NCBI GenBank assembly: GCA_910589385.1
Contig: CAJUTU010000021.1
Span: 1 to 61,835, forward strand
Length of the DNA: 61,835 nt
Direction: 5' to 3'
Source of the DNA: an uncultured Lachnospiraceae bacterium
GTDB taxonomy: Bacteria > Bacillota > Clostridia > Lachnospirales > Lachnospiraceae
Shown here: positions 44,536 to 52,986 of the stretch, one piece after another
Layout of the letters: each line of letters opens with the position of its first letter
How positions within the stretch are numbered: the stretch's first letter is position 1
Program-made: the position numbers and the translations under genes
Notes under the pieces: generated by a model
Database searches by the model: none
Told to the model about the DNA's origin: nothing
What the model saw: the letters and a program-made list of their open reading frames with translations, nothing else

Positions 44536-45993
44536 TCAACTTTCTATAATTGTTTGCATTGCCGCAAATGTTAAGCCGCCGCCAGTCGCCGAAGGATTCG
44601 GGTTATCCCCTGTACTGTTTTCTGTAGTGCTGTCCAGTTTTAGGTTTTTGATGAACTTCGCCGTCCCTTGCTTTACGGCAGTTGTTTTTGCCACTTTACA
44701 GAATCTGACTATTGAATCAGCGGATTTCAGGGCTAAATCCTTTTGTGCTGAATTATTTGATTCCAAATAGGTTTGATTAGCTATGTAGGTACTGACCAAT
44801 TTACTGAAAACCTTATTTTCATAATCAGCAAGTGTCTTTCCTGCGACTTGAACCCGTTTCCTGCCGCTGTCTGCATTATACAGGGTGATTGCCGCTTTAA
44901 ATCGCCCGTCACCTGTCTGGTGGGGAATGGGAAAGCTGTTATACTGCCTTCTGTCTGGCGGTCGGGGATATGCGGCGGTAATCCTGCTATAAATACCCTC
45001 TACAAAATGAACGCCATATTGTTCTGCATCATCTTTTTTGATTCCAACAGGGGAAAGCCCCAGATTATTAAAAGTATCTGCAACTTTTATATAATCATCT
45101 TGTGCCGCTTCAAGTGAGTTGTTGGTTATCCGCACCATTACGTCCAATACCTTTGAAATATCCGCTTTATGCTCTGGACAGTATTTTTGTACAATCCCTT
45201 TCCACGAATAGAAATCTCTTTTACCGAAAAACAGTTCCGTTTCGTCAATCATTATCCTTAAAATATCCGTTCGGACTTTATCATCTGTCAAGTCGGCGAT
45301 TTTTCTATGGGGTAGCATCTTTTTGACTGCATCTGCATGATTCTGTCTTTCGATTCTAAGGATATTCTGTATTTCCTCGGTTTCTTCCTTTGTAACGGTT
45401 CTGCCGTTCTTTTTTGCCTTTTGTAATACCTCTGTTAATTTGACATAAGTGTTATAAACATAACTGCTGTTGCCAAACCGCATTGATTCATATTTCAGTT
45501 GTTCAGGCGTTTTATCTGGTATGGGTAGGCGTTCACATCTCTTTCTTGTATTACTCAAATCTAGTGAATCGTTGAGTAACTGCATCAGGAGCGGCGTATG
45601 CTGTTCGTAAATATCAAAAGTTATATCAATCCTTTCTGCTGTCCAGTCTTGAAATTTGTTGTTCTTATCCAGTAAAGGCAATAACTTCAAGATTCTATTG
45701 ACTGCCTTAATCGCTTTCTTCATATTTGCTATCGAATACGGCATAATCTTATGAGTGCCAATCCCTAATATCCGTGTAAAGTTAATCTGCATATAGAGGT
45801 AATATCTTATTCCACGTTTATTTGAGATTTCCTGAATCCATATTTTTGTAACACCCCTTTCATAAAAATGTGTTTCATCTTCCAGAGGTTTATCTATGTC
45901 CACTCCGAAAAATTTCTTTACGGCATTGGATTCTTTCTGTGTGATTAAATGTTTGGCTGTGGCTGTATGGATTCCAAACACTACCTGTTTCAA
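44536..45993 (-). CDS. Replication initiator-like protein
   Basis: This 485-aa protein shows features of rolling-circle/phage-type replication initiators (Rep_trans or gpII/X-like): WTAERIDITFDIYEQHTP (RxD core strand), MRFGNSSYVYNTYVKLTEVL with candidate catalytic tyrosines, and ILRIERQNHADAVKKM (RiE strand). The C-terminal 80 residues are Ser/Asn-rich. It probably nicks and replicates the excised circle, and could act as a relaxase. It starts at TTG 45993 after GGGGGTG, an unusual start that keeps levels low. Iteron-like repeats lie just upstream (46015-46131). Assignment to a named family needs a profile search. Confidence 0.65.
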   Translation of the reverse strand: MKQVVFGIHTATAKHLITQKESNAVKKFFGVDIDKPLEDETHFYERGVTKIWIQEISNKRGIRYYLYMQINFTRILGIGTHKIMPYSIANMKKAIKAVNRILKLLPLLDKNNKFQDWTAERIDITFDIYEQHTPLLMQLLNDSLDLSNTRKRCERLPIPDKTPEQLKYESMRFGNSSYVYNTYVKLTEVLQKAKKNGRTVTKEETEEIQNILRIERQNHADAVKKMLPHRKIADLTDDKVRTDILRIMIDETELFFGKRDFYSWKGIVQKYCPEHKADISKVLDVMVRITNNSLEAAQDDYIKVADTFNNLGLSPVGIKKDDAEQYGVHFVEGIYSRITAAYPRPPDRRQYNSFPIPHQTGDGRFKAAITLYNADSGRKRVQVAGKTLADYENKVFSKLVSTYIANQTYLESNNSAQKDLALKSADSIVRFCKVAKTTAVKQGTAKFIKNLKLDSTTENSTGDNPNPSATGGGLTFAAMQTIIES

Positions 45994-46014
45994 CCTATCA
46001 GCACCCCCTTTCCC

Positions 46015-46131
46015 TGTACTTATTATTCATAATTTATAGGCTGTATTTCCGTACCTATTTTTTTCAAATCCTGTACTTATTTCTGTCACTTTCATCTGTA
46101 CCTATCTGCTGGAACCTGTGTCTGTACCTAA
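46015..46131 (+). repeat. Iteron-like repeats upstream of the initiator gene
   Basis: Motifs of [TC]GTAC[CT]TA[TA] type start at 46015, 46050, 46072, 46097 and 46123, all in the same direction. Spacings are 35, 22, 25 and 26 bp, so most lie near two helical turns. Confidence 0.6.
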
Positions 46132-46300
46132 ATTACGGAACACCTGATATTTACTGCGTTTGAGGGCTGTGCCGCTGTTCTTTCCTTTAACAAATAGATT
46201 AATGGATAATAGCTATTGAGTTGTTATATAAAGGGCAGAACGATTAAATAGCTGATAATAGAACATTGCAGTAGTAGCACCTATCTCACTTAAAAGAATT

Positions 46301-46356
46301 ATCAGAGCAGCAGCACGTTCTTATAACATAGCTGTCAATCATCAGAGCAGCAGCAC
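46301..46356 (+). repeat. 16-bp direct repeats
   Basis: ATCAGAGCAGCAGCAC occurs identically at 46301-46316 and 46341-46356, 40 bp apart, with TAGCTGTCA-type flanks. They may be Rep or repressor sites. Confidence 0.65.
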
Positions 46357-46427
46357 TTTTATACTCTTGTAGCTGTCACCCTCTGCCATAGATTTTATCT
46401 CCATAGCAGAGAGCGGCAGTAGCAGGA

Positions 46428-46643
46428 TTAATACTCGGCAACATATTCCTCTGCTTCGTCAATGGAAATCAGGTTGTTATAACGGTTATACCCTGTCAGT
46501 ACAACGGGTGAACCATATCTGCTAATCTGGTAGCCGATGCGCTTTTCATTATTTATCAGACAGCTATCTTTCCTGATGCGCAATCCTTTCTGTCTTGCTT
46601 TGTAGCGGAGTCTGCGCTCTCGGTTCTGTAATTCCTTATTCAT
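46428..46643 (-). CDS. Small basic protein of the element
   Basis: This 71-aa protein starts MNKELQNRERRLRYKARQK, a strongly basic helix. A beta-rich part follows (SCLINNEKRIGYQISRYG) and then an acidic end (ISIDEAEEYVAEY). Recognised only as a hypothetical typical of Lachnospiraceae mobile elements. AAGGAG sits before ATG 46643. Possibly a DNA- or RNA-binding accessory factor. Confidence 0.65.
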   Translation of the reverse strand: MNKELQNRERRLRYKARQKGLRIRKDSCLINNEKRIGYQISRYGSPVVLTGYNRYNNLISIDEAEEYVAEY

Positions 46644-46729
46644 AATTTTCTCCTTTCTTAAATGGATATTTGTATCTGGCGGCAACTACAATAATTTTCT
46701 GATATGGAGTTACCGCCTTGTTATAGCTT

Positions 46730-47155
46730 CTATGCCACTGTATAGTACTTCATCTGCCGCTCAATTATCTCTTTCAGTTCGTTGTCATCTGGGTGCAGTC
46801 TGGAAGTCAGGGCATTTGTCGTCATGCGGTGAATCTGCTCCTGCAATTTCTCGCCTGTGAAATGGTCTTTCATGCCATCTTTGATTTTATGTGCGCCGCA
46901 CCAAGCCTTTAAAGTATTAGCAACCTTTTTTTCGCTCTCCTGTACATATGCTTCATCTTCCACGGACTTGTCGATGGCTTCTTGCAGTTCTTCAATGGCT
47001 CTCCTGTATTCTGCTTTTTCCTTGCGGACTGGCTCTTTCCTGTTCAGCCTGTAGTTCAATGGCACTTTCAAGCCTTCATAGCAGGTTTCGAGAACCGTAA
47101 CCCTTTCAGCCGCCCAGTTATTAAATTGTTCAATTCTTGTTTCTAATGCTTCCAT
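46730..47155 (-). CDS. Unknown helical protein of the element
   Basis: This 141-aa protein is almost entirely helical and charged: MEALETRIEQFNNWAAERVT, then a coiled-coil region (KEKAEYRRAIEELQEAIDK) and a C-terminal DNELKEIIERQMKYYTVA. No motif gives a function. AAGGAAAAA precedes ATG 47155. It starts 11 bp after the small HTH gene, so the two form an operon with the basic protein downstream. Confidence 0.65.
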   Translation of the reverse strand: MEALETRIEQFNNWAAERVTVLETCYEGLKVPLNYRLNRKEPVRKEKAEYRRAIEELQEAIDKSVEDEAYVQESEKKVANTLKAWCGAHKIKDGMKDHFTGEKLQEQIHRMTTNALTSRLHPDDNELKEIIERQMKYYTVA

Positions 47156-47165
47156 TTTTTCCTTC

Positions 47166-47369
47166 TTAATCTTTGATGATAAATAATGTGTCAAAATCTT
47201 CGTTTAATGCTTCGCTTGCTTTCCGTGCCGTTGCAGGTCTTACGCCGCCGCCCTTTTCAAGATTAAAAACTACAGACGGATTGACTTTCATTGCCTTTGC
47301 AAGCCCTGTGATTGAGTAGCCTTTTCTTATTCGGATGTCCGTAAAGGTTTCTCTCGCTCTGATTTTCAT
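47166..47369 (-). CDS. Small HTH repressor of the element
   Basis: This 67-aa protein is one XRE-like HTH: MKIRARETFTDIRIRKGYSI, TGLAKAMKVNPSVVFNLEKG, then ARKASEALNEDFDTLFIIKD. GGAGG sits before ATG 47369; the GTG at 47378 lies next to that ribosome site and is less likely. It diverges from the 292-aa repressor-like gene at 47500, giving a CI/Cro-like arrangement over the 130-bp intergenic region. Confidence 0.8.
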   Translation of the reverse strand: MKIRARETFTDIRIRKGYSITGLAKAMKVNPSVVFNLEKGGGVRPATARKASEALNEDFDTLFIIKD

Positions 47370-47499
47370 TTCTCTCACCTCCTAATAGCAGTATATAGTT
47401 TCAGTACCATAATGGAATTATTGGTCTTTATAGTTTTTTGTTGCTTTTCTGGGTGATTAAACTATAATGGGATTATAGGTACATGAAAGGAGTTTTATT

Positions 47500-48378
47500 A
47501 TGGCTTTATATGAGGAAAAGTGTGCGAAAAGGCTGTGCGAACTGATAGAGGCTAAAATAAAAGAAGTTCAGTCTAATCGGGATAAGCTAAATGCCGAAAT
47601 CGAAGAAAAAAACAAGGCAAATCAAAAACGTGCAAAAGCCATTGGAAATCCGACAAGTAAGGTTGTCTTACGAAAAAAATTCAGTCCGTTTACAAAAAAG
47701 GAGTTATTAGAGGATATTAACAAGAAAGAAAACTGTATCATAAGTGAACAGATGTTTAGGCTGTATCAGCAGGGCAAAAGCTATCCGCCTGTCGATGTTA
47801 TGAAGTCCCTGTCAAATTATTTTGATGTTTCATTCGGGTATCTGGCAGGTGCAGAAGATACAAGGGATTCCCAAGCCGCCACTATACAGGAATTATTGCA
47901 CCTTGATACTTCCGCTATATATACATTGCTAAGTATGAATGACTTTCCTGATTTATTAAAGGTTATGAACGCAATCCTTTCCAATAAATATGACCTGCGT
48001 GCTTACCTTAGCAGGATTTCCATGCAGATTTATCAGGATAAATTACAGGAGCGGCGACTTGACGTATTAAAAAATATACTGGGCAGTAGTGAATCCGCAA
48101 ATGAAATGATGATAAACAGATTCTCTATGCTTTTATCTTTTTATGAATATATAGAGAGAAACTATCTGCCTTATGTAAAAGAATCTTTTGATTCGTCAAT
48201 AAATGACAGTATTCAGGAGGAATTGCGGAAATATAACAATTATGATGAATACGAAAAGGAAATGATACAGGATTTACAATTTGCACAGGATTTACAACCT
48301 ACACAGGATTCAGTCACGGTGACGGTACATGGTTCAGGGACTATAACACCAATGGATAGACCAGAGGAAAAGCCATAA
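47500..48378 (+). CDS. HTH repressor-like protein of the element
   Basis: This 292-aa protein has an N-terminal coiled coil (5-50; KIKEVQSNRDKLNAEIEEKN), then an HTH-like domain (about 60-120; LLEDINKKENCIISEQMFRLYQQGKSYPP over two helices, FDVSFGYLAGAED). A long helical C-terminal region and an acidic Gln/Asp tail follow. The HTH is of XRE type with the typical SFGYLAG ending. It likely represses the divergent operon and the element's excision genes. AAAGGAG precedes ATG 47500. The HTH placement after a coiled coil is unusual. Confidence 0.7.
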   Translation: MALYEEKCAKRLCELIEAKIKEVQSNRDKLNAEIEEKNKANQKRAKAIGNPTSKVVLRKKFSPFTKKELLEDINKKENCIISEQMFRLYQQGKSYPPVDVMKSLSNYFDVSFGYLAGAEDTRDSQAATIQELLHLDTSAIYTLLSMNDFPDLLKVMNAILSNKYDLRAYLSRISMQIYQDKLQERRLDVLKNILGSSESANEMMINRFSMLLSFYEYIERNYLPYVKESFDSSINDSIQEELRKYNNYDEYEKEMIQDLQFAQDLQPTQDSVTVTVHGSGTITPMDRPEEKP

Positions 48379-48519
48379 ATTAATCTCCATGTGTAACATA
48401 ATGATACAGGACGTCGTATATTTTTTAAAGGAAAATATGTGTGAATCAACGGTTTTACTGCCCTTTTTTGGTATGAAACAGGACAGGGAAACATACATGT
48501 TGTAAGTGTAGATTAAAAT

Positions 48520-48546
48520 AGGGACGCGCCGTCTTGACGTGTCCCT
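48520..48546 (-). terminator. Terminator of the receiver/zinc-ribbon gene
   Basis: AGGGACGCG (48520-48528) pairs with CGTGTCCCT (48538-48546, one wobble). On the minus strand ATTTTAATC follows the stem. It is also between convergent genes. Confidence 0.6.
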
Positions 48547-48660
48547 GTATGCTGATGTTACATTTTCAGCTTCTGTTTAAAGGTTTTATTGGGTTCTACG
48601 TGGTATTTTGCCGCCGCTTGCAATATAGGATTGCTTTATAATCCTTACTTACTTACTTAT

Positions 48661-50478
48661 TTATGCGTCTGGTCGTCCGTCTGTAGTTCCATGATTATCA
48701 AAAGTTTCTAACAACATTTTATATTCATCAAGTGTTTTCAATTTTAAGGAATAATACTGACCGCATGATAATTTATGTTCTGGCAGTGGAGTGAAAAATT
48801 TTAAGCATGTCTTACATGTGAATACCCGTTTCATTGAAATATAACCATCCGCCGTCCTTATAGGAAACTCACCGCCTATAGGGAATACCGTCTTATACAT
48901 ATGTCTGCCACAAAACGGACAACGATAACTGCTAATGTAAAATTTATCTGTCAGCAATGGGGGAAGTTGTTGGATATCAGCGTCTTCCTCAAGATTTCTT
49001 TTCTTAGATTTCCATTTTCGTAAAAGTGTGTGTTTTAAAATATCGTTTTTATCATTGGCAACATTAAAATGGATATCATCTTTTATCTTTAAACCTTTTG
49101 ATGTATAGAAATCTAACATTTCCTTAAAACCATTTGTGGAATTATATATTTCTGTAAACTTTGCATAAAATTGTCTATAAACTTCTTCCTGCATATTTCC
49201 ATCATTAAATTCCAGAGAATGAATTTTATCAATGTAATTATTCCTCAAATAATTATACACATTTCTAAATTCTTTATAAGAAACAATATCACTATGTGCA
49301 TTTAAAATAGGGTCTACTTTATCACTCCATTCGCCTGCGGTCATACCAAAAAAAGCACAGCAAATTATATCACCTAAAGTAATCTGCAATGAAGCATAAC
49401 TCTCTGGATTCCTAACAAAGTTATTTACTGCATATTTCCAAAGTAATAATACTGCCGCAAATTCTACACTTCCATATTCGCCCATATGTGGTGCTAATGT
49501 CCATGAACCTTTAATGGATTTGTATTGCCCATTAATCGTGTTTATCAGTTGTGTATCGGTCATATTGACAACATAAAAGTAAAAATCTCCATGTTTCTGA
49601 TTCCTTTTTCCAAAATCCTTATCAACCTCTCTTTTTTCCAGATTATCATGGTTACTTTCTTCTGGTGGTGTCTGGCTCTGCTCTGTTTCTACTGGTGGTT
49701 TAGCGAATCGCCATGGTTCGAATATTTTCATCACAGCTTTTAATATGGCTTCTTTGGTAAACGGTTTTACGATAAAGTCTTTTGCCCCCAAACGTATGGC
49801 TTCCATAACCAGTTCCGCTTGTCCCATAGCCGAACATATCACTATATTGGCACGGCTATCCATTTTCTTTATTTCCCTTGTGGCATCTATTCCGTCCATT
49901 TTAGGCATGGTAATATCCATAAAAACTAGGTCAGGCTTAAATTCAGAGTAACGCTCTATGGCTTCAAGACCATTTTGGGCTTCTGCAACAACCTCATATC
50001 CATCTTGGGTCAATGTATCTTTCAACATCATTCTCATAAATGCGGCATCATCACATATTAAAATCCTGTGAGGATTTGACCTCTTGCCAGGCTGTCTTGG
50101 TACGGCAGATTGTTTTGATACCTTTACATCAGCATTGTTCTTTTCTGATTTTTCTGGAGAAAAATTTAATTCTTGACGAATCATTTTTATATCATGCTTT
50201 ATCTCTGACATATCTCTTTCAAAACTAATTTTTTGTTGGATTTCTGATAAAATTCTCTTTTGAAATACTTGGTCTTTATATTTTCTATAATATTCTTTTA
50301 ATAGATTTTGATAACTATTAAAAAAACTATCAGGTATAACGGATGGCTTCCTGTCAGGTTGTACAGGAGAAATACCGTCATGTTTAGTAGATAAATCCTG
50401 ATTAGATGAGGATGAATCGCTGTTACCCAATGCCTTAATGATAAAATAGATAATTACGGCCAAAATTATAAATTCCAT
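48661..50478 (-). CDS. Membrane-anchored receiver protein with zinc ribbon
   Basis: This 605-aa protein has an architecture I have not seen described. Residues 3-17 form a membrane anchor (FIILAVIIYFIIKAL). Residues 48-105 are coiled coil. Residues 138-255 are a complete CheY-type receiver: D143/D144, phospho-acceptor D188 in LVFMDITMPKMDGI, S216 and K238 (IVKPF). An acidic linker follows, then an unknown domain (about 300-500), and a zinc ribbon with C520/C523 (YRCPFCGRH) and C555/C558 (FTCKTCLKF). There is no HTH or enzymatic output domain, and no histidine kinase in the element. AAGGAG sits before ATG 50478. It is cargo of the element, divergent from an XRE regulator. Confidence 0.85.
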   Translation of the reverse strand: MEFIILAVIIYFIIKALGNSDSSSSNQDLSTKHDGISPVQPDRKPSVIPDSFFNSYQNLLKEYYRKYKDQVFQKRILSEIQQKISFERDMSEIKHDIKMIRQELNFSPEKSEKNNADVKVSKQSAVPRQPGKRSNPHRILICDDAAFMRMMLKDTLTQDGYEVVAEAQNGLEAIERYSEFKPDLVFMDITMPKMDGIDATREIKKMDSRANIVICSAMGQAELVMEAIRLGAKDFIVKPFTKEAILKAVMKIFEPWRFAKPPVETEQSQTPPEESNHDNLEKREVDKDFGKRNQKHGDFYFYVVNMTDTQLINTINGQYKSIKGSWTLAPHMGEYGSVEFAAVLLLWKYAVNNFVRNPESYASLQITLGDIICCAFFGMTAGEWSDKVDPILNAHSDIVSYKEFRNVYNYLRNNYIDKIHSLEFNDGNMQEEVYRQFYAKFTEIYNSTNGFKEMLDFYTSKGLKIKDDIHFNVANDKNDILKHTLLRKWKSKKRNLEEDADIQQLPPLLTDKFYISSYRCPFCGRHMYKTVFPIGGEFPIRTADGYISMKRVFTCKTCLKFFTPLPEHKLSCGQYYSLKLKTLDEYKMLLETFDNHGTTDGRPDA

Positions 50479-50644
50479 ATGTTTTTCTCCTTTTCGTAAA
50501 AATTTTACTTCATAATTAGGTTATCTCTTAATAATGTAACATAATGTTACATATCAGTCAATAAATACTATATCCGTTTCGTTCCTTTTAGAGACTAACC
50601 ATCTTCAAATTGCTATAATGGAGCAAAAATGGAGGGTTTCCCGA

Positions 50645-51109
50645 ATGTCTGTGCCATTATTAGCCGCCAAATTAGTAGAACTGCGTCAGCAATACAACTT
50701 TTCGCAAACGGAAGTAGCTGACTATCTCGGAATGACAAGAGAGGGCTACTCCCATTATGAGCGCAATTCCAGAGAACCCAGTTTAGAATCGCTTATGAGG
50801 TTGAGCCGCTTATATAAAATTGATATCTCGGAACTGATAAACGAAAAGACAATTCCAGTGCCTGATAGGGATAGGGATATGGATAGCGGTTTACCTAAAA
50901 CAGCGGTTTCATCAGCTAACACCATTACAGACAATATCAACCATTTTCTAAAGATATTCACTGGTAAAAACTCTAATCTCAATCTTACGGATATTTCAAA
51001 AGATGATATCGCCGTCTTGGCTCAATACAAGAAATTGGATAAGCAATGCCAACGAGAGGTACAGCAGTTTATTAAATTCAAGCGCTATATTACAAAAAAT
51101 AGAGAGTAA
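50645..51109 (+). CDS. XRE-family regulator of the element
   Basis: This 154-aa regulator starts with an XRE HTH (LAAKLVELRQQYNFSQTEVA, DYLGMTREGYSHYERNSREP). A linker follows, then a C-terminal helical region (ISKDDIAVLAQYKKLDKQCQ) that resembles phage repressor tails lacking a peptidase domain. GGAGGG 9 nt before ATG 50645 is preferred over 50618. It is divergent from the receiver/zinc-ribbon gene, with 166 bp between the starts, and may control it. Confidence 0.85.
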   Translation: MSVPLLAAKLVELRQQYNFSQTEVADYLGMTREGYSHYERNSREPSLESLMRLSRLYKIDISELINEKTIPVPDRDRDMDSGLPKTAVSSANTITDNINHFLKIFTGKNSNLNLTDISKDDIAVLAQYKKLDKQCQREVQQFIKFKRYITKNRE

Positions 51110-51155
51110 TACTACCGTAAAAACAAATGATAGTATTACTCTTTTAAATTATGTA

Positions 51156-51401
51156 TCAATCGGAAAGCAATTCAAGAATCAGCTTAAAACAGTATTTCAT
51201 TCCGATACAGAATCCGACATATTTACCCTCGGCACAAACATCATAAAATATATCTTCAAGTGCTTCCTTTTCTCTTCCAGAAAGATTCATAGTATATGGC
51301 TTAATCATATCTGCCACTTCTTTTTCAAGTTTGTGGTTAGTTTCATAACTATCCTTTGAAAAAACTGCAACTTCTTCATAGATTTCTTTTAAATTATTCA
51401 T
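51156..51401 (-). CDS. Small helical protein (DUF6809-like?)
   Basis: This 81-aa protein reads MNNLKEIYEEVAVFSKDSYE, then LEKEVADMIKPYTMNLSGRE and FYDVCAEGKYVGFCIGMKYC, ending FKLILELLSD. The pattern of a short start, central helix pair and hydrophobic GF-x-x-GM end resembles DUF6809-type proteins of Clostridia mobile elements, but I am not certain. Last gene of the small-gene cluster; it begins 1 bp after the stop of the upstream gene. Function unknown. Confidence 0.6.
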   Translation of the reverse strand: MNNLKEIYEEVAVFSKDSYETNHKLEKEVADMIKPYTMNLSGREKEALEDIFYDVCAEGKYVGFCIGMKYCFKLILELLSD

Positions 51402-51402
51402 C

Positions 51403-51669
51403 TTATTTCCTCTCTTTCTTGTAATTCCAGTAGGTCAAAATGTGTATCAACTCATATGCTTGATCGTAAGTCAATTTTTTCCAATCTGACAGATCATAAA
51501 GTTCATTTAGCAAAAAATCAAAGAACTTTTTCTCAATGTTTTTCTGGCGAATCAGATTACATAAAATTTCATATTGACGGTGTGTGTACCCGTCTGACAC
51601 TGACTCTTTTTCAGTAGTCCTAAGATTATTCATAATCAATGTTTTGGTATCGTAATTCATCAGTTTCAC
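51403..51669 (-). CDS. Unknown small protein of the element
   Basis: This 88-aa helical protein contains GYTHRQYEILCNLIRQKNIE and a C-terminal WKKLTYDQAYELIHILTYW. The start is uncertain: GTG 51669 lies 9 nt after AAGGAG, ATG 51660 is 18 nt after it. It overlaps or touches the stop of the Cys-rich gene, so the two are translationally linked. The family is not recognised. Confidence 0.6.
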   Translation of the reverse strand: MKLMNYDTKTLIMNNLRTTEKESVSDGYTHRQYEILCNLIRQKNIEKKFFDFLLNELYDLSDWKKLTYDQAYELIHILTYWNYKKERK

Positions 51670-51671
51670 AA

Positions 51672-51845
51672 TCAACAACTCCTTTCTTCACAATCTTTAC
51701 AATCGCAAAATTCGCACGCTGAAAAATCGCATTCGCCAAAAACAAGACCATTAATAATAACTGGTTTGCAAGTGCAAAGATAATCAGCACACCTTCCGCA
51801 AGGGGCATAATATTCGTTTACTGGTTGATAATTCATCATACACAT
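51672..51845 (-). CDS. Cys-rich 57-residue protein
   Basis: This very small protein has 11 cysteines: APCGRC, YLCTC, then GECDFSACEFCDCKDCEERSC near the end, arranged as CxxC and CxC pairs that can bind two or more metal ions. There is no signal peptide, so it should act in the cytoplasm as a zinc- or metal-binding factor. AAAGGAAG sits before ATG 51845. It is the sixth of eight small genes transcribed leftwards. Confidence 0.7.
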   Translation of the reverse strand: MCMMNYQPVNEYYAPCGRCADYLCTCKPVIINGLVFGECDFSACEFCDCKDCEERSC

Positions 51846-51902
51846 AAATAGCACTTCCTTTCTTAAAAATAAGCAAAAAAATAAAGCCATAATTTGGCTC
51901 TT

Positions 51903-52196
51903 TTAACTACGGTTAATTGATTCCCACTTGTAACATATTCCGTGATATCTCCATTGGTTATCACATTCAGAAAACGTATGATAAACTGGTTTTAATGCGC
52001 TTGAAAGATCGTAATAATAACCTTGAATTTCTTTGATCTGTATATAGTTTGGTGTATCTGATTCTAGAGACATATTCATTCGGATGTAGTCAATCAAATC
52101 TGTACTTATCACATCACCAACAATAAAGTAATCACCGATATTATGATTATTTGTGTGGTCTAAATATATTTTCCACATTTCTAACGATTTGGTCAT
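51903..52196 (-). CDS. Unknown 97-residue protein of the element
   Basis: Soluble and rich in aromatic residues: MTKSLEMWKIYLDHTNNHNI, FIVGDVISTDLIDYIRMNMS, then IQGYYYDLSSALKPVYHTF and DNQWRYHGICYKWESINRS. No motif is recognised. The ribosome site AAAGAGAGG lies before ATG 52196. It is part of the leftward cluster between the 63-aa and the Cys-rich genes. Confidence 0.6.
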   Translation of the reverse strand: MTKSLEMWKIYLDHTNNHNIGDYFIVGDVISTDLIDYIRMNMSLESDTPNYIQIKEIQGYYYDLSSALKPVYHTFSECDNQWRYHGICYKWESINRS

Positions 52197-52216
52197 AAAA
52201 ACCTCTCTTTCCTAAA

Positions 52217-52408
52217 CTAAAATGCACGCTTCATTACATCCATAATGATTGCGCCATAACTGTCCGCTTCAATGTTTACTTTTCTTGTTCCGCCGCCCTT
52301 AAATGTAATCTGCGCTGTATTATCATCAATCAAAGATAAAGCTATAATATCCAAATTAGCGCATAATAAAGTGGTTTCAAATACCAAAATAAAATCTTCT
52401 TTGCTCAT
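52217..52408 (-). CDS. Unknown 63-residue protein of the element
   Basis: Small protein of beta-alpha type: MSKEDFILVFETTLLCANLD, then DDNTAQITFKGGGTRKVNIE and a final helix (GAIIMDVMKRAF). The FKGGGTRKVNI strand pair could be a nucleic-acid-binding turn, but this is a guess. AAAGGAG precedes ATG 52408. It follows the J-domain gene by 21 bp. Confidence 0.6.
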   Translation of the reverse strand: MSKEDFILVFETTLLCANLDIIALSLIDDNTAQITFKGGGTRKVNIEADSYGAIIMDVMKRAF

Positions 52409-52429
52409 AGTCTGTTGAACTCCTTTCCT

Positions 52430-52909
52430 TTAATTAATCGCAAACTGTTTTGATTTACTGTTGACTTTCTGACTGCCGTATTTTTGACGAATTTCCTCTA
52501 AACTGATTTCTCTTTTACTTCTTCTTCGATAATCACCAAAATGCCAACACCAACATTTTTTCTTCGGCGCAAATTTAAAGCCGATAGATTTTAATAATTC
52601 CCGATATTCATAGCCGCCATGAACCCACACCCACGAGCCAATGATTTCTATATCTGCATTGATATGAATAATGTCATTGATAATGCTCTTAAACGCTTCA
52701 TTTTCGGCTTCATCATCATAAGCGGAAGATTTATCGTCTGCCTTGTTTTCTTTGCTTAAATCGGCAAATAAGCGGTCATATTCGGCATTGATTTCCTGTG
52801 TAATCTCAACACTGCCGCCGTCATTGTCTGGATGATATTTCTTCAATAACTCTCTGTACTGTTTCCTCAATTCCTCAACACTTGATACATTTTTAAACCA
52901 TTTGTTCAT
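52430..52909 (-). CDS. J-domain protein of the element
   Basis: This 159-aa protein begins with a J domain (1-50; SSVEELRKQYRELLKKYHPD) whose HPD tripeptide stimulates Hsp70/DnaK ATPase. An acidic linker follows, then a compact C-terminal domain (about 85-135; WVWVHGGYEYRELLKSIGF, KFAPKKKCWCWHFGD). The same J-plus-C-terminal form is widespread in Clostridia mobile elements and may recruit host DnaK to replication or regulation complexes. AAAGGAG precedes ATG 52909. Confidence 0.88.
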   Translation of the reverse strand: MNKWFKNVSSVEELRKQYRELLKKYHPDNDGGSVEITQEINAEYDRLFADLSKENKADDKSSAYDDEAENEAFKSIINDIIHINADIEIIGSWVWVHGGYEYRELLKSIGFKFAPKKKCWCWHFGDYRRRSKREISLEEIRQKYGSQKVNSKSKQFAIN

Positions 52910-52986
52910 CTGTTTTTCTCCTTTCGTTTATTTAAAAATAAGCATAAAAATGGAGCAGTTTTTTGTCATACTCGGGACACTGAAAA

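Larger units (their letters stand above)
45994..46427. other. Presumed origin region of the element
   Basis: This 434-bp gene-free stretch lies upstream of the replication initiator. It holds five 9-bp iteron-like motifs (46015-46131) and two 16-bp direct repeats (46301-46316, 46341-46356). Its middle (46180-46270) is very AT-rich. The layout suits an origin or Rep-binding region. Confidence 0.5.
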
